From Rhopalosiphum padi (taxonomy: Eukaryota; Arthropoda; Insecta; Hemiptera; Aphididae), in assembly GCF_020882245.1 (NCBI RefSeq), contig NC_083598.1:52117858-52181857 (forward strand): DNA of 64,000 nt. Reading direction: 5' to 3'. Position 1 is the first letter of the stretch, and the number at the start of each line of letters is the position of its first letter. Of the stretch, positions 25,801 to 40,800 are shown piece by piece. Made by a program: the position numbers and the translations under genes. The notes below the pieces were generated by a model that saw nothing but the letters and a program-made list of their open reading frames with translations, ran no database searches and was not told the DNA's origin.

Positions 25801-28800
25801 CTTATGCAACTTAATATTGGGTTCTAATGATTGCTCCGAACTCCTTGCCCTAATCAAATTCAAAATAAATTAATTTAATACCTGGGATCCTAAACCATTT
25901 TACCAAATTCATTCCAGTAGAAACTAAAAATATAATATAACTAATAATATACTAAATGCACATCATATAGTATCATACATTTTGAAAAATATTGTAAGGT
26001 ATTAAAATAAATATTGACAAAACATTTTAGTTACATCATCTTTGTGTATATATTATAAATGTATAATGGATTTAAAAAAAAGTCCGACAAGTGTATTTAA
26101 ACATTGTTGGCTCGATTTGAATAATTATATATTAATGCCAGGTGTGTATTTTGCAGTATTTACAACGTTTAACTTGGAATAAATGAAAAGGGGGCTCCAA
26201 TAAACTTCAAATTTCCAATAATGTAGCATTACAAAATAATATGTGTGATGATTAAAAAGAGGAGTTCTACAAATTCCAACAATGTCCAACAAGTCTATCT
26301 AAACATTGTTAGATCGTATTTTGGAAAGTTTTGTTAACAATGTAGATTGTAGGTACTTCACATCTCTGTTAAATTTGAATTCAATGATATATCATTGTAT
26401 ACGAAACACAATTCTAAGAAGACAGTCTGTCAAAATATAATGTCACTAAGTATATTATTTCAAGATAATATTTTTTTTTATACCAATTAAAGTAATTAAT
26501 TTTATTTTTAGTATTAGGTTTTAAAGGTTTTTAAATTATTATAATAGTATATAATATTTATTTCATATTATATCAACTTATCTATACAACTCAGAATTTA
26601 ATAACATCTCTCTGTAAATACCATAAAATAGTAAAAATAATATCTTAAAATAAATCAAAAATTTCATTACTTATAGAAAAATTCAATAAGATATAATAAA
26701 CGTAGAAGTTTGAAGTTCCTACAAATAGAATAATGGTTTTTCAATTATAACAAAATAATTAACATCCTTAGTTATTGTTTAAATAAGTAATTTTGACTAG
26801 TTTTATAATTTTTTTTAGATTTTATAGTTTCAGTATAAATTACTTACAAGAAGTCGTTTATTACTTTTTCAAAACTTAGAATAAAACAAAAGGTTTTATG
26901 AATTTATAATAAATAATTTGTTTTTTTTAAGATTCTGACGAATATTGTTAACGCTTTTAAACAAAAATCAAAAATAATAACCATTAAGTTTTTTTAAAAT
27001 ATTTTAAGTTAAAATGTTGACAAAATTTATTTAAATCACTAAAATTTACAATTACTTTTAATTACTTAATTGTTGTTGACATATTTGGTTTAGGTTTATA
27101 TTTATTAAGAATTTTATGTCAAAATGAGTTGTTACCTATATTCCATAATTCAACAGGATCTTTGGTTGCCTTTTTAGCTATTTTGTTTTAAAATTTAATT
27201 AGTATATTCAATATTTGAGTGCACACAGTGTTGTTTTTTTAGGATTGTCTAAGTTTTTGAGACTTTGAGAACACTGAGTGAGTCCATGTATATGATTGTA
27301 CAATATTGTGCATTGATTCACTTTAGAGGAAGTTAATTCTGTGGCTTTCAATAGAACTAGATATTCCGCTGTATAAATTGAGTTGAGTGTATTGGGATGC
27401 GATGAGCTGTTTGAATGTTAGGCTGGATTTCAGTTTCTTATGTATTTTTTGACGCATCTACATATATTTCCCAATGTGTTAGTAGTAGTTTTTCAGATTG
27501 AGGAAATTTTATTTGTATATATAAGAATGCGTTTAAGTTTTTAAGAAGGAAGATAGGTTGAAATAGGTAAATTGGTTAGGGGTAATCCATGGAGGTTATT
27601 CAGAGTTTTGGTGATGAAGTATGTTTGTTAAAAAAATATTAAGATCTGAGGCATAAGTAGCTATTTGATATTTGAGTGCTAAAATTATTTAGATTATTAT
27701 TTTAGCATGGGTTGATTGGATTTTTTGTTGCTATTATTGTTCTTGTAGTATATTCCAATATGTGCCTTATTCTCTTATTGTTCTTTTTCTAGTAATATTG
27801 AGCCTGTTAGATTTATAATGTTAAGAACTGGACTACTTTTTAAAGCTCTAATTGACATTCTTGGGACTGGATTATGGATAAGGTATTAAGGTCTAGTGTT
27901 TTAATTGTAGTTGATATTGATAAATTATTTTGTTATTAAAAATTAATACAATTATTAGTATTTATCACTAATTTTAGATAATTTAATATAAAATTGTATA
28001 CACACTTTTATAACAAAACTTATAAAAAAAATGTTGAGTACAATTTAACAAATATTTTTTATGAATATCTGTAATTTAATTGTTGACAAAATTTGATACC
28101 TATTTGATCGTAAAATAATTATTTCAGTGTTGTAATTTAAAAAAATATTTATCGTAGAAACTTGAGATATTCAGCTATTAGGAATTTTTAAAATTGTCAT
28201 TTTCTATACTCAATTATAATGTGAAAATATTGAGAATCGATTTAAGCTATTTATAGGTATTTCGTATTTGAAATTTTTGAATATATTAAGTTTTTTTTAT
28301 CTTTAAGTGTTGTTAAAAATATTTAGGCTTTGAAATGTAATACATGATCCCACATACATTATAGTTTTTATGTTTTAAAATGTTTAGTTATTTTGTTGTA
28401 ATTCAAAAAATACTATTCGGTTTAACTTTCCGTCATTAAGAATATTATTATTTACTACTATACACTACTCACAGTGACATTTTCAAAACATTTATACAAT
28501 GATTGAAAATCTATTATTTACATCATTCTACGGTACGCAGTATTGAATTAATATAAATAATATTAATAGCAGCTTATTATAGTATTATACTATATAAAAT
28601 AAAATTATATATTTGTATTATTGAATTCAAATTTAACATATCGATTTTCAAACTATATTGATACATTTATTATATCTGAGTAGCTTCCCCGGTTTTATTA
28701 TTGTTATATTGACATAGCGTGTTTAATATGCAATAAAAATAAAAAATAATTGGCCATTACGAAAAATAAAATAATAATTTTTGAAAAGGCCTATAACTAT

Positions 28801-31800
28801 TGTTATTCTCTACAAAATAAACCTGAATATGAGCCAGCAAACTAGATAAAATCAAATTACTTACGAATGGCCTGCTCTATTGCAAATTTCCTAGTCTTTT
28901 CACATGCAAAATAAAATAATTTCTCATATAGTCAATCCATTATTTAGATAAAAACTATGCGACATGCCAACATATCACAGCCCATTGACCATAATATTAT
29001 ACTTATATCAACATATATAGTAAATAAACATTTTATTTTTTCATGACCTTATATTGGCCTGACACTGATATTTGAATGACAGTTAGAAATTTTAAAAGAG
29101 CTTATGACGCAACAAAGAAGGCATATGAAGCAGTTGAAGAGTTTGAAAACTATGTAAACAAATCTCTAATAAATAAAAGTACTAAGGAAGATTACGAAAA
29201 AAAGAAAAATGATGCAATACAGGAATACCTACAAAATCAAATGCCTGAATTAAATTCTGCTGATGGTAGTTTAAACTTATTTAATTTAATGTATTTGTTT
29301 TTTTAATATAGTTATATTGTAAGATATATTTTAATCATATTATACACTACTCAGTCAATTACATAAAATGTATGCATATTGTATACACTACAATTTTATG
29401 GAGAAAATAATAATAATAAAAGTTATGTGTTTGGACGTGTTTCTTATAATGTGTTTGAGCGAGACAATATAAAAAATAAAATTGTAAAGATTAAGATAAA
29501 AACATTATATAAAATCTATAGAGAATTTTATATCAACCTAAATATGGCATAGTCTTTTATGCAGGTCGGTCAACTATAGTAGAACCTTATCATATTTTCA
29601 AATGTTAATTTGCTTGAACATTGGAAACAGAAACTTGTATTATAATGTTAGTGAGTTTATGTCAAAAATGGATCTTAAAATTGATTATACTTTTAATACA
29701 AAACGAAATAAACGAGGCATTTCAATTAAAAGTTATACTTTTAGCGAATCTAACCACTTTAAAAACAGGTATTTTAGTTTTAGATGCACTAATAGAAAAT
29801 GTACCGAGTCTGTCAAAATGAGAAGGAAAATAGATTGATAAAATACAGCATCCCAGGACATTAAAAAAGGTCGCCCAAATACATTACCATGTTTAAAATC
29901 ACTCGTCCTAACGCATTATACGTAATTGCCCAAATACATTGCAATTTTTAAAAATTCGCCCATACGCACGATGCCCCAATTATTGATATTATCTTTCTAT
30001 AATAGTAACCAAACAACGAAATATTTGTCGAAATCGAACCTTGAGTATATGCACTTAGAATTTATATAGGTATTTAATGAAAGATAAATAACACGATTTT
30101 ATGATAAAGTTATATTGTAATAAAAATATAGTAATATGTAACATACTACTGGAACGCATATACCCCCCCCAAAAAAAAATTTGTTTAGGCCACCTATATT
30201 TTTTAAAAAGTTTTTCAACAAATGTCAGGTTTTTTATTGGAGAAAATTATAAAATTTACTATAAGTACTTCCTAAACAGGGTATCCGATAGGTACTATGT
30301 GTTATGAGATCGTTTAATGTTCATGCATACATTTTGTATTGTAAATTAATAATAAAATTAGAATGATTGAGCTACGTTAATATTTTATAACGACAACGAT
30401 ACCATGTTATGTATACCGTATACGCCACGTGCTATGTATTTAGCATCTATTATTATAGCTAATCAGAAAAATGATTCCGGTCAGCCCATTCTTAAATAAT
30501 TTGCATGTCAAATTAATATAAAAATCTTTTTACTTTTTATTTGTTGTTTTTTTTTATTAATTTATTTTCATCAATTGTTTTTATTGTTTTTTGTGTAGCA
30601 GATTTAATAAAAAAATCTTATGTAACAAAAAAAAGATAAATAGAAAGAAAATGTTAGTAATAATAATTTAATTAAAATTTGTATTGTTTTATTAAATAAA
30701 TAATTTCGAAGTATTTATAATCTTCAACAATAAATGTTACAGTAAAATTGTAAAATTTATATGTAGGGGTGCGGGGGCGAATCACCCCGCGGACCTATTC
30801 TATGTTTATAATTTTAGCCCCCCCCTTCTAATAAGCCAAATTTACGCCTGTGGGACTGCACCAGGGACTGTTTATGCATTATTCCGTTTAATATGTTTTG
30901 TATATTTTATATAGTATCTTTATATTTACGTCAAATACCGAAAGGCTATAATTATATACAATCTTTATAGCCATATTGGTACTCATAATCTACATCTGTA
31001 TAACAATCGAAAGTTATGTCCTAATACGTACTTAATATTATAAGTAGAAGGTTAATAGTGAAATACAATATAGATACTTGCACACACAACACACTGGACT
31101 CACGTATGAAAGAATATTCGTATTAATTGCATATTTCAATAATCTTAACATATACGACACTATACATACTAGATTATTCTCCGTACTCAAATAAAATCAA
31201 ATTTTTTTATGTGTTTCTAACAGTAAATTGGGGTGGAAATACTGAAAATACACCACCCAGATACGTATTTGAAAATTATGAACTTTACGTCAATCCAACA
31301 GAAGATATCTATTACAGTGAGTAAACCCTCAATTAATTAAATATATAAATTTTAACTAAATATACCTATTTTTTAATTGCATACCACATAATCTCCGTAT
31401 TATATTGTTAATTCTTTTAAAGTGGACTTTATATTATGACCATGAATTTCTGGTATCCATCATTGTAAACAATATTTTTTAAGTTAACTATATAAGTCTA
31501 TAACCAATACATTTTTGTTATTTTTATTTTTTGTATGACTTTAACTTAATAAAAATGTAAATACTTATTTTTTTATCATTTAGTGTCTAACGTAAAGCAG
31601 GCTGAACATGATTCTATTGAAAAAAGAACGAAAGGTAATTTTTTTTGTTTAATGTAGTGGAGTAGTGGAGTGATTAATTGGATTACTATACTATACAGAG
31701 TGATCCTTTTAATTCGTTCTCTGATTTATTCATACCTATTACGCCCCCAAAGTTGTTCGAATAATGATTAAAATGAGTAATGGTTAAGTTTAACGATTAA

Positions 31801-34800
31801 ATATAATTAATCTCCTGTGCCAAAAGAGCGTCAAAGATTTACATACCTCGATTTTTTAAGAAAAAAATATTTATTTTTTTTTAATTACAGGTCGTAATAA
31901 ATATTTGTTTTTTAAAAATGTATATAGAATTTTTTTTTGGGAAAAAATGTTTACAATTCTTATTCTGAATAACTATTTTCTTATTTCTAGATACGATAAA
32001 AAGACAAATTATTATATTCGATTTTATGAATTTTGAGAAAAAAAGTTAATATTCCATAATCCATACTGAAGCTTAAAAATATATAGAATTGATTTTATTT
32101 GATAATTAAAATAAATTATATTAATTAATTCATATCATTAATTAAATGTAATTTAAATTGACTAAAATAGTGTGATGTAAATTAGTAACAAATGACAGTT
32201 AATAAAATATTATAAACCAATATTTATAATTTTTACATGCAATTTTACTCCTCCATTAATGTTCCTTTTCTTGAGTCTGTATATGTTTTTTGAAAGTCGC
32301 ACGAAACTTGTTGTTAATATTATTGTTGGTTTTCATCTTTAGTTATTTTGTCATTAAACTTTTCGATTTGTTTAACCCCTTGCCATAAGCGCAATTTTAA
32401 TAAAAAAAACTGAGGGTATTTAAGTTCTTCATTTTCCAATCATAGCGTTGTAACGCTACTGAATGTGATATATTAAAAATATATCTGAGGTTGCTAATTT
32501 TAAAATTGGGAGAGCTAATACACCCTAAGTGTCTTGCTAATTGCACCTATGCGGCCCTTGCTCAACAACATTATTAACAACAGGTATATTTTTAATTATT
32601 AAATAGTTACATAGATTCTGAACATATATAAAATCTACAAGACCTTTGTTTAAAATTGAAGTTACTTGGTTTGGTTTGAAAATGTATTGTTGTTTGAATT
32701 CGTCTTCAGCATTTGTATTTAGAGTGGTTATCATTTTTTTCTTTGTTTCAACAGGTAATAATTTCTTAAGAGAAATGATGAGTTCACTCTAACAAATCCA
32801 AATAATTAAAATTATAATATCAAATAATTCATAAAGGTCTATAACTTAAATCTCTAAAGATAAAATTACAAAAATAGATTTTTATTGAATTTAGTTTTTG
32901 CATTTTATCTTCAATAATACCGATAAACTATTATGTATAATATTATATACCTTCCTATTAAATTGTATGTATCAAGAAGTTATACTCAGGGAAATTCTAA
33001 CTAAGGGGAGAAATTGCCCCCCCTCGTAAGTCATGAGGTGGATTGATCTACATAGTAATTGGCCAATTTTATAATTTAAAATTTACGTTAATGTGTGTAT
33101 TTGATATTTTTTTTTTCATATATCAGTGGAGTCAACGATTAAAAATAGATATATATTTTAATCGTGTTAGAGTCCGAATATCTTGTTTTCGTAAATACGT
33201 ATTCGCGGTCATAGAGTATAAAAGTACCATAATATATAACCATAATCGCGATTCGTGCATCGAAAAAAAAATGTAGTAATTGCTAGTTAGTAGTTGCTAC
33301 AACCGTATAATACAATATAACATAATAATTCCAGACTATATTTCTGATAAGTGATAATATATTTCACACTTTGATGTCAACAAAATTTAATATTTTTATA
33401 ATTTTAATTATGGTTCTATATTCTATATCTGAATCTCATATAAATTAATATTGATTTTTTTTATTATCCCCCTCTCCACACAACAAAGGGCGGGAGACGC
33501 TCCTGGTTATACTTCAATATTAAAATACTATAATACTTATTATATTAATAAAGAAAAGTTCTATATTGTTCATTTGTGTGTCGAAATACTCTAATACTCT
33601 ATCCATAAATTATAAAAATAAACAAATTTTCACCTTAAAACGCTATTTTTATATATAAACAAAATGATTCTATGAACAATAGTAAAGAATATAAAATTTA
33701 GAAAATAGTTTTTTATACAAACATTTTTTTATTCACTTTTGTACAAAATTGATATTTTATTGGTCAGATTTAAAAATATAAAATAATTGATGAAATTCAA
33801 AAACAAATAACTTTAGAGCTTTTGTGGCACGACTTAATATTTTTTCAATTGTCAAAATTAAAACTTCTAATGTTTCATTTGTACTGGACCAATCTAGGGG
33901 GTGTAACCTGAGAAATTTACATTTTTTTTTCAAAACCACCATACAAGGACCATCCTTAGGACGCCCGAGTGCAGAAAAATAACGGTTACTGCATGTATGA
34001 ATAGTGGTTGGTTTTTGTTGTTGTTTTTTACAAAATACAAATTTACAGGTACCTGTTATGCATTAACCGAAACAGAATATTATGATGTAATTTTAAGTAA
34101 GTAATTACGTTTTTTAAGTTCTATCATTATTGTTTAAGCATCAACAACAAGGTTATTACTTTATTAGTTACTTATGGCTATTGATCGTGGTATTGCATGA
34201 GCAGGTTATGGTCCAGCTCATTGTTGTTTCTTATTAAACAAAAAACAATAAAAAAACATGTTTAGCATGCAAACACGACTTAAGCGCATTTATACTTGTG
34301 ACTTAATATGACTTGCGAGTGCGGATTTTATTTTATTAAAATTGCTGGCTTACATTAAAAAAAAATAACTTTAGGTAGCAAGTATTGGTACGAGTATATT
34401 GTATATTAAATAAAAATAACTAACATTAAATTGTTTAATTTTATTGTTTGGGAATGTAAATAGTGTATCATAGTAAGTATATATGTTTATATTATTTAAT
34501 TAATAAAGTATTAACTATTCAATTCATAATGTATTTGATTCATATTCATGCATAAAAAACGTGCATTTCAGCATCAGGGACGTATTTAGGAATTTTGCGC
34601 GCTAGGTAAGAAAAAAAAACGTGTACCGTATTATATCAAAATGCTTTCCAAAATTCAAAATTTACCACCCGGAGCCCAAGACCCCCTAGCCCCCTAAATA
34701 CGTCTCTGGTCCCCACTGTATTATAATTTATACGATCGTATAAATTGCTCATAACGCGAAATCGCCAATACTTTTTCTTATTATTGCAAAGTTGTCAAAA

Positions 34801-37800
34801 ACCAAACAGTTTCCCCACCTTCTGCTGCTGTTTTGTAAAGTGTTTAGCCTTTTCTACATTGTAAGTTATCTGCTACAATACTTACTCAATATTATAGTAA
34901 ATGCCGTACAAAAAACCTCTAAATTGCTTATTACAACAAGAAGGGATCGCTTGTATGGTGGATTTTAATTATAACCACTTAAATCACACAAAGTAAATAC
35001 ATTTAATAACATTTGTATAGTGTTACCAGATCCTCAGGATACATATGAGAATTATGAACATTATTATTTCATGGCATGTAAGTTTTTAAAAATTATATTT
35101 AATCAGGAACAATAACCTATTAAAATAATATTTAGGAATAATTTGATATCAAAATCCTCATAAAACTTTTCTAAAATAGAATCTAAAATAAAAAAATATC
35201 TAACTATAGTAATTTCCATTTTTGGATCTATCTACATCTAATTGGATGCTACTTATATAGTTATGTTTTTAGATAGTAAAATAAAATAATGTATTATATA
35301 TCCAGGTTTATCTCGAATTATCTGTCATGTTTGCTGTTCTTACTTTATTATTGTAATACTGTTATACGTTTATATTTATACCATTATTATAATTACTTAT
35401 AACGAGATCTGAAGTTTTGAAATTTGTATAGAATCTATTAAAAATTGCTTAGTAATTACTACTAATTAGTAGTATACAAATATGATTAATGTTGTTATTG
35501 GTTTAATAACTTTACTGTAATTAGTATTAGTGATATTAATATAAATTCTATGCCCTGCCAAAAATACAAAAATAATTCTAATTTTTACTATCAGTATTAT
35601 ATAATAATTTAACATTTATCTATTTAATTAGTAGAACTATTCGGTAAGTACATTGTTATCATAGAATATAAATCTTAATTTTAATAATTTTTTATAAAAA
35701 TTAAACAATCAATTTTATTTTAATTTAAAATTGAATGAGTTATTTTGTTTTTTAATGAGTCAAATTAATATTATGTATAACATTTTATGGAAATAAATTT
35801 TTATTTAATTTAAGCACATTATTAGATAACTACTATAAAGTATATAAAATATTAAAATATAAATTACAAGTTTTCATGCCATTTAATTAGAATATGTCTA
35901 ATTAAGGTTTTTTATTTATTAGAATACAGTTTTGAGAATGCAAAAACACGATTCAATGAAAGTAATTTATTTTTTAATTAAATTAAAATCGTTGACTCCA
36001 AAAACCGCACACTTTTGATAAAATACAGGTCAAAACCGCACACATTTAATAAGTAGGTTAAAACTATACAATTTTAAAAATTATCGTACCCAAAAACCGC
36101 ACAGTTATGATTTCAACCACAAAAAAGTCGATAAACAAAAAACGCATATGTATATGTATAATTAATTATTTATTCTAATTATTCTCATATTTGAATATTT
36201 CATCAAATTTTTTTCATCAAAAATGTAAAATATTAATTTAAAAAAATGTAAAATTAAAAACATTCAAAGTTTGATTGACTGAAACCGACTGCCGACGTTA
36301 TTTAAACATTTTATACGATATCCGTCACATAAAAATTTTCTAAAAATTGAAACAAATGCTCCTGAAAATAAATAGTTAACTTAAGTGGCAACTAAAGACT
36401 TAATTATTGTATAGTACTAATCTTATAATCTTATCTTTTCACTATTTTCACTAAAAATAGTGTGCGGTTTTAACGCACTCTAAATGTACGGAAATTTGTT
36501 ATAATATGACTGATAAGCTGTGCGGTTTTGTTTATCGACCTTTTTAGAGTCAAAATCAAAATTGTGTGGTTTTTGGATGCAACCTTTAAAATAATAGAAG
36601 GTGTTAGGAAAGTAGCGTCCTAATCGCCCAATGTATTGTAAGATAACGATCTATCTCGATGGACGCACTGTAATAGCCACTACAACAGGTACCTGAAAAG
36701 GTTGATGTGGTTGAAAGGTTGGATGAAGCTTTGGGCTTCAACTGGAGGACTAGACCAAAGCCATCGGAGCGATGGGCATCGATCCGTCCCAGTAAAAAAA
36801 AAACTACTGTTAAGAGACCACAATCAAGAAAGCCTCCTATAATTGTATTACCTGTCAGAATCTAACTCATGTACTGCAAGAGTATTACTATATACTATTA
36901 TATCAGTTACACTTAATATTATTTTAAACATGTTGATTTATTTTTTTTGATTAAAGAATCAAGTAAGTATATAACTTTAATAGTAATAAAACAATTTAAG
37001 TGAAGTGGAACAACATTTTTATTTTTTTTACGAGAATTGGAGAACTACAAACGATTTTAGTGACGTGCTCATGAATTATCTATTGGGATTTGCATTTACA
37101 TTTTGTATATCAAGCTTGAATACAATATTGGAAATTCAAATAAAATTAGATTCCTAATTATTAATTAATAACTATAGATGGAAGTCAGAAGCTAAAACAA
37201 ACTTGTCATATATCTACATTCTACAAGATGATTTACTAATTTAGCATACTTGCACACTCAATCCTATTTTTCCTAATAATACGATTTTTGAAATTTTTAA
37301 GTATTCAAAAGAATCATATTTTCATATTAATATTGAGAATGTAAATGATTATTTTAAAAATAATTGTGATACATTTAATATTTAAATCAAAATTAAAATT
37401 AATTTAAACATTTTAAACTCTTCTCGGGGTCGGATACTGAGAATTATACACGGTATATTATTTATAAATAGAGAGTTCAAATCCTATCACCTTCCCCCCT
37501 CCACCTCTCATGGGCATGACTCTAAACAAATTACCCAATGATACCACACAGTTTAAATACAAATAACGCTATAAGTACTACATAATATAAGTATCTGGTA
37601 TAAAAAATAAATATAAACTAAAACGACAACGAAATCAGTGCACCATAACTTCGCATGCATCGTGGCCATTTTGTAATATATCATTATATCACCTTAACTC
37701 CACAGTTAAAATAAATGAAAATAAAATATTATTAAACGAAGCCAAACTTTTTACAAAATTATATCTATTCATTTGGTTGCTATGATATAATTCAATTTTT

Positions 37801-40800
37801 TTTGTTTATAAGTTGTATGTTATTTTTTAGTTGACTTCTAATTTATTCTATTGTTGTTATTATCGGCAGAATTCATCCTTATATAAGAATCTTTCTGCAT
37901 TGTTAATACATTTTTAATAAATACAGCATTAAATTAGCCAAATTTGGCGTGAAAAGACTCACAGTTGTTGTTCTCTTCAATGTTGCTTCTTTGACTCAAA
38001 TATACTGGGTGGAAATGTTGCATCATTTGTTATGTACTTATGTTTTTTCTAAGTGATATTTTTTTTAATTCGTACATCCTTGGGTTGGTCATTTTTAATG
38101 TAATTTTCAAAAAATAGTTCAACTTCATTAGGATCCAGATACATATGACCAAATAATTGTTTAAGTGATTTTCCTATGTCGAATTCTTTGTTTTTATATT
38201 CTTGGATAAGACCAATTGCTTGTATTCGTATTCACCTTTTGACAAATTAAAAAAAATAATAATAATAATTAATAAGTAATATACCTTTCGCGCTTGAATG
38301 GGTTGACGTTTCGAAATCGATCACTAGTGTTCTCGGCTGCAAACATTTGATTAATGATTGCCATTTTTTTTAAGTATTTCCCAAATGGCTATAGACATGT
38401 ATCTTTATTTTTATTTGGGAATTGGAAGCAAACAGAACCGGGATAGTCGAATTGCACTTGGGTTGAAAAAAGGTAATAGTCGAACTGCACTCGGGTAAAA
38501 ATCAGGTAGTAATTTATTGAACTGCACTCGTTCAAAAAAAGAGTTAAAATGGAAAAACCGTGGAAACTTGTTACGAGTCGAACGTGTATAGTGAAAACCC
38601 GTTATAAATATTACGAATCTTATGTTTACGAACGCTACGGCGAGCGTATCTGTTTAATAGCATTATATATATTAGTTTGTGAATGCCATTTAGATAACGC
38701 AGATAATTATTGTCACCAAAAATCGACAAAAGAATCGAACCTAACTGGATAATAAATAGTTATCAATAAAAATATAAGATTAATACTTATATTTTATACC
38801 GTGTAACACATAGACTTTTGTAAACTACATTTAGTACTCACTTTTACGTCGCTGTGTAAATATGGACGATTTAAAAATTATTAAGAGTGAACGAGGCCGT
38901 GACTTAATTGTGTATTAAAGTTATACATTTTATAAAGAACAATTTGTAAATGAGGGTGTAAATGGCGTTGTACTCATCGTGGTTGTCTTTCAAAATTATA
39001 TTTAGACGAATGTTCTACAGTTATTTTTCGGTGTGAGTTAATACATCACTATGAAGAACCACTGAATTTACCTCGGAAAATGATTTCAAACTCAGCAAAG
39101 AGAAAAGCAGCTGACCAAGGTATTTATAAACCATTCAAAATTATTAGGGAAGAAATTGTTAACTCTCCTGTAGAATTAACACAACAATTAAATAGTAACG
39201 ACATAAATAGAATACGAAAAAATACATACCACGAACACCGGAAAAACTATCCGATTTTACCAAAATCCCTTAATAATACACATGATACTATTAAAAGATT
39301 AAAAATAAAACAAATATTAATGAAGATTTTTTACTGGACAACAATTCTGAAAAGAACATTATAATATTCTCAACTAAAAAAAATTTAAAATATATATGTG
39401 AAAAATCGATTATTTTTGTGGATGGCACGTTTTCACATTGCCCAAATTTTTTTTATCAAATGTTCACATTGCATACAGTGCACAATAATTATTATGTACC
39501 ATTAATATTTGCTTTGCTTCCTAATAAAACTTTTGAAACGTATAAAAACATGTTTAAAATAATTATTGAAAAGTGCAATGAATTTGGTTTACTATTTATG
39601 CCCAATTTATTTGTAGCAGATTTTGAACGAGCAATCCATAATGCGATCAATGAAATGTTTCCATTATGTAAAATAATAGGTTGTAGATTCCATTTATCCC
39701 AATCATGGTATCGCAAAATACAAAATTTAGGACTTACAACTGATTATAGGTCTGAAACAGAAATTGGAAAATGGCTTCGTAATATATTTGGTTTAAGTTT
39801 TTTAAATGCAGTTGAAGTTGGCGAATCTTATACAGATGATTTTATGTCAACTATCCCAGGCAATCACGCTGTTCAAGAATTTAGTGACTATTTAGTTGAC
39901 AATTATATTTCTGACGAAGGACTTTTTCCGCCTCATATTTGGGCTTCAGATACGATTTCTAGTCAAAGAACTACAAATGCATGCGAGTCGTTCCACGCGA
40001 AGTTCAATAAATCATTTTCATCACCACATCCAAATATATTTGTATTTATTGATGTTTTAACACAATTACAAATCGATACCTATATTTTAATACAGAACAC
40101 TGACACAACTACACAAGACCATCTACAACACGGTATCAGAAAAAAATAAATAATATTGAAAAATATATTGACTTATATACTTAAAAGCGTATTACCAGGC
40201 TAGAATTTTTGAATGCAGTTTGTCATTACTACAAAAAATGATAAAAACGAAAAAAAAATTATAATATTCACAATAATTAAATTTGACGATTTAAAAAAAA
40301 AAATGTATAATAATAATAATAATATGTATATTATAATATAATATAATGTATAATAATATAATATAATAATTATAATGTATAAATATATAATTAACATAAT
40401 GTGATGTATAAAACAATCATTTTTAACTACGCCAATGATTAAAATCATTGTCAGTCCTAAGCCTGTAAGTGGGAAGGAAAATGAGTGTTTACTAAATGTT
40501 TAACTCCTTCAAATGTATATGATAATTTTGTTGAAATACTTTTTTTGAGCCCAAGTGCAATTCGACTACTACCTGTTTTTTACCCGAGTGCAGTTCGACC
40601 ATTACCTTTTTTAAACTCACTAAAATAAGTGCAATTCGATCATACCCAACAGAACACAATTGGTATAAATTCACCATTAATTAATACGCATGAATACTGA
40701 ATAACTAGTGAAAAAATGTCGTACAGTATTAAATGTACCGTCGACATAAAGGTCTGAGAATCACACATAAAATTTAAATTCTAATCGTATGAAAATATAA

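Larger units (their letters stand above)
23736..26367. mobile_element. 2.6-kb TIR element with perfect 9-bp target duplication
   Basis: GTTAAATTT flanks both sides (23727-23735 and 26368-26376). The termini AAAGGTGTGAAG and AGAGATGTGAAG (reverse-complemented right end) agree at 10 of 12. Inside each end is a longer inverted block with 'ctaacaatgtttagatagac' on the left and its complement on the right. A second related block lies at 23918-24010 and 26090-26210. The 9-bp duplication suggests a MULE-type element. It carries a decayed LINE fragment and the triple direct repeat as internal cargo, and no transposase was recognised. Confidence 0.75.

Noticed and set aside
31888..31920. Possible exon after a TTACAG acceptor
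   Set aside because: No donor at a position that keeps the phase-1 series.
36601..36815. A functional structured RNA gene
   Set aside because: GC contrast and A tail were suggestive, but no tRNA cloverleaf, 5S or snRNA pattern could be recognised; kept only as a SINE-like repeat.
40200..40448. 82-codon minus-strand ORF rich in Ile/Tyr/Leu
   Set aside because: It is a translation of an ATT/TAA microsatellite and simple AT repeats.
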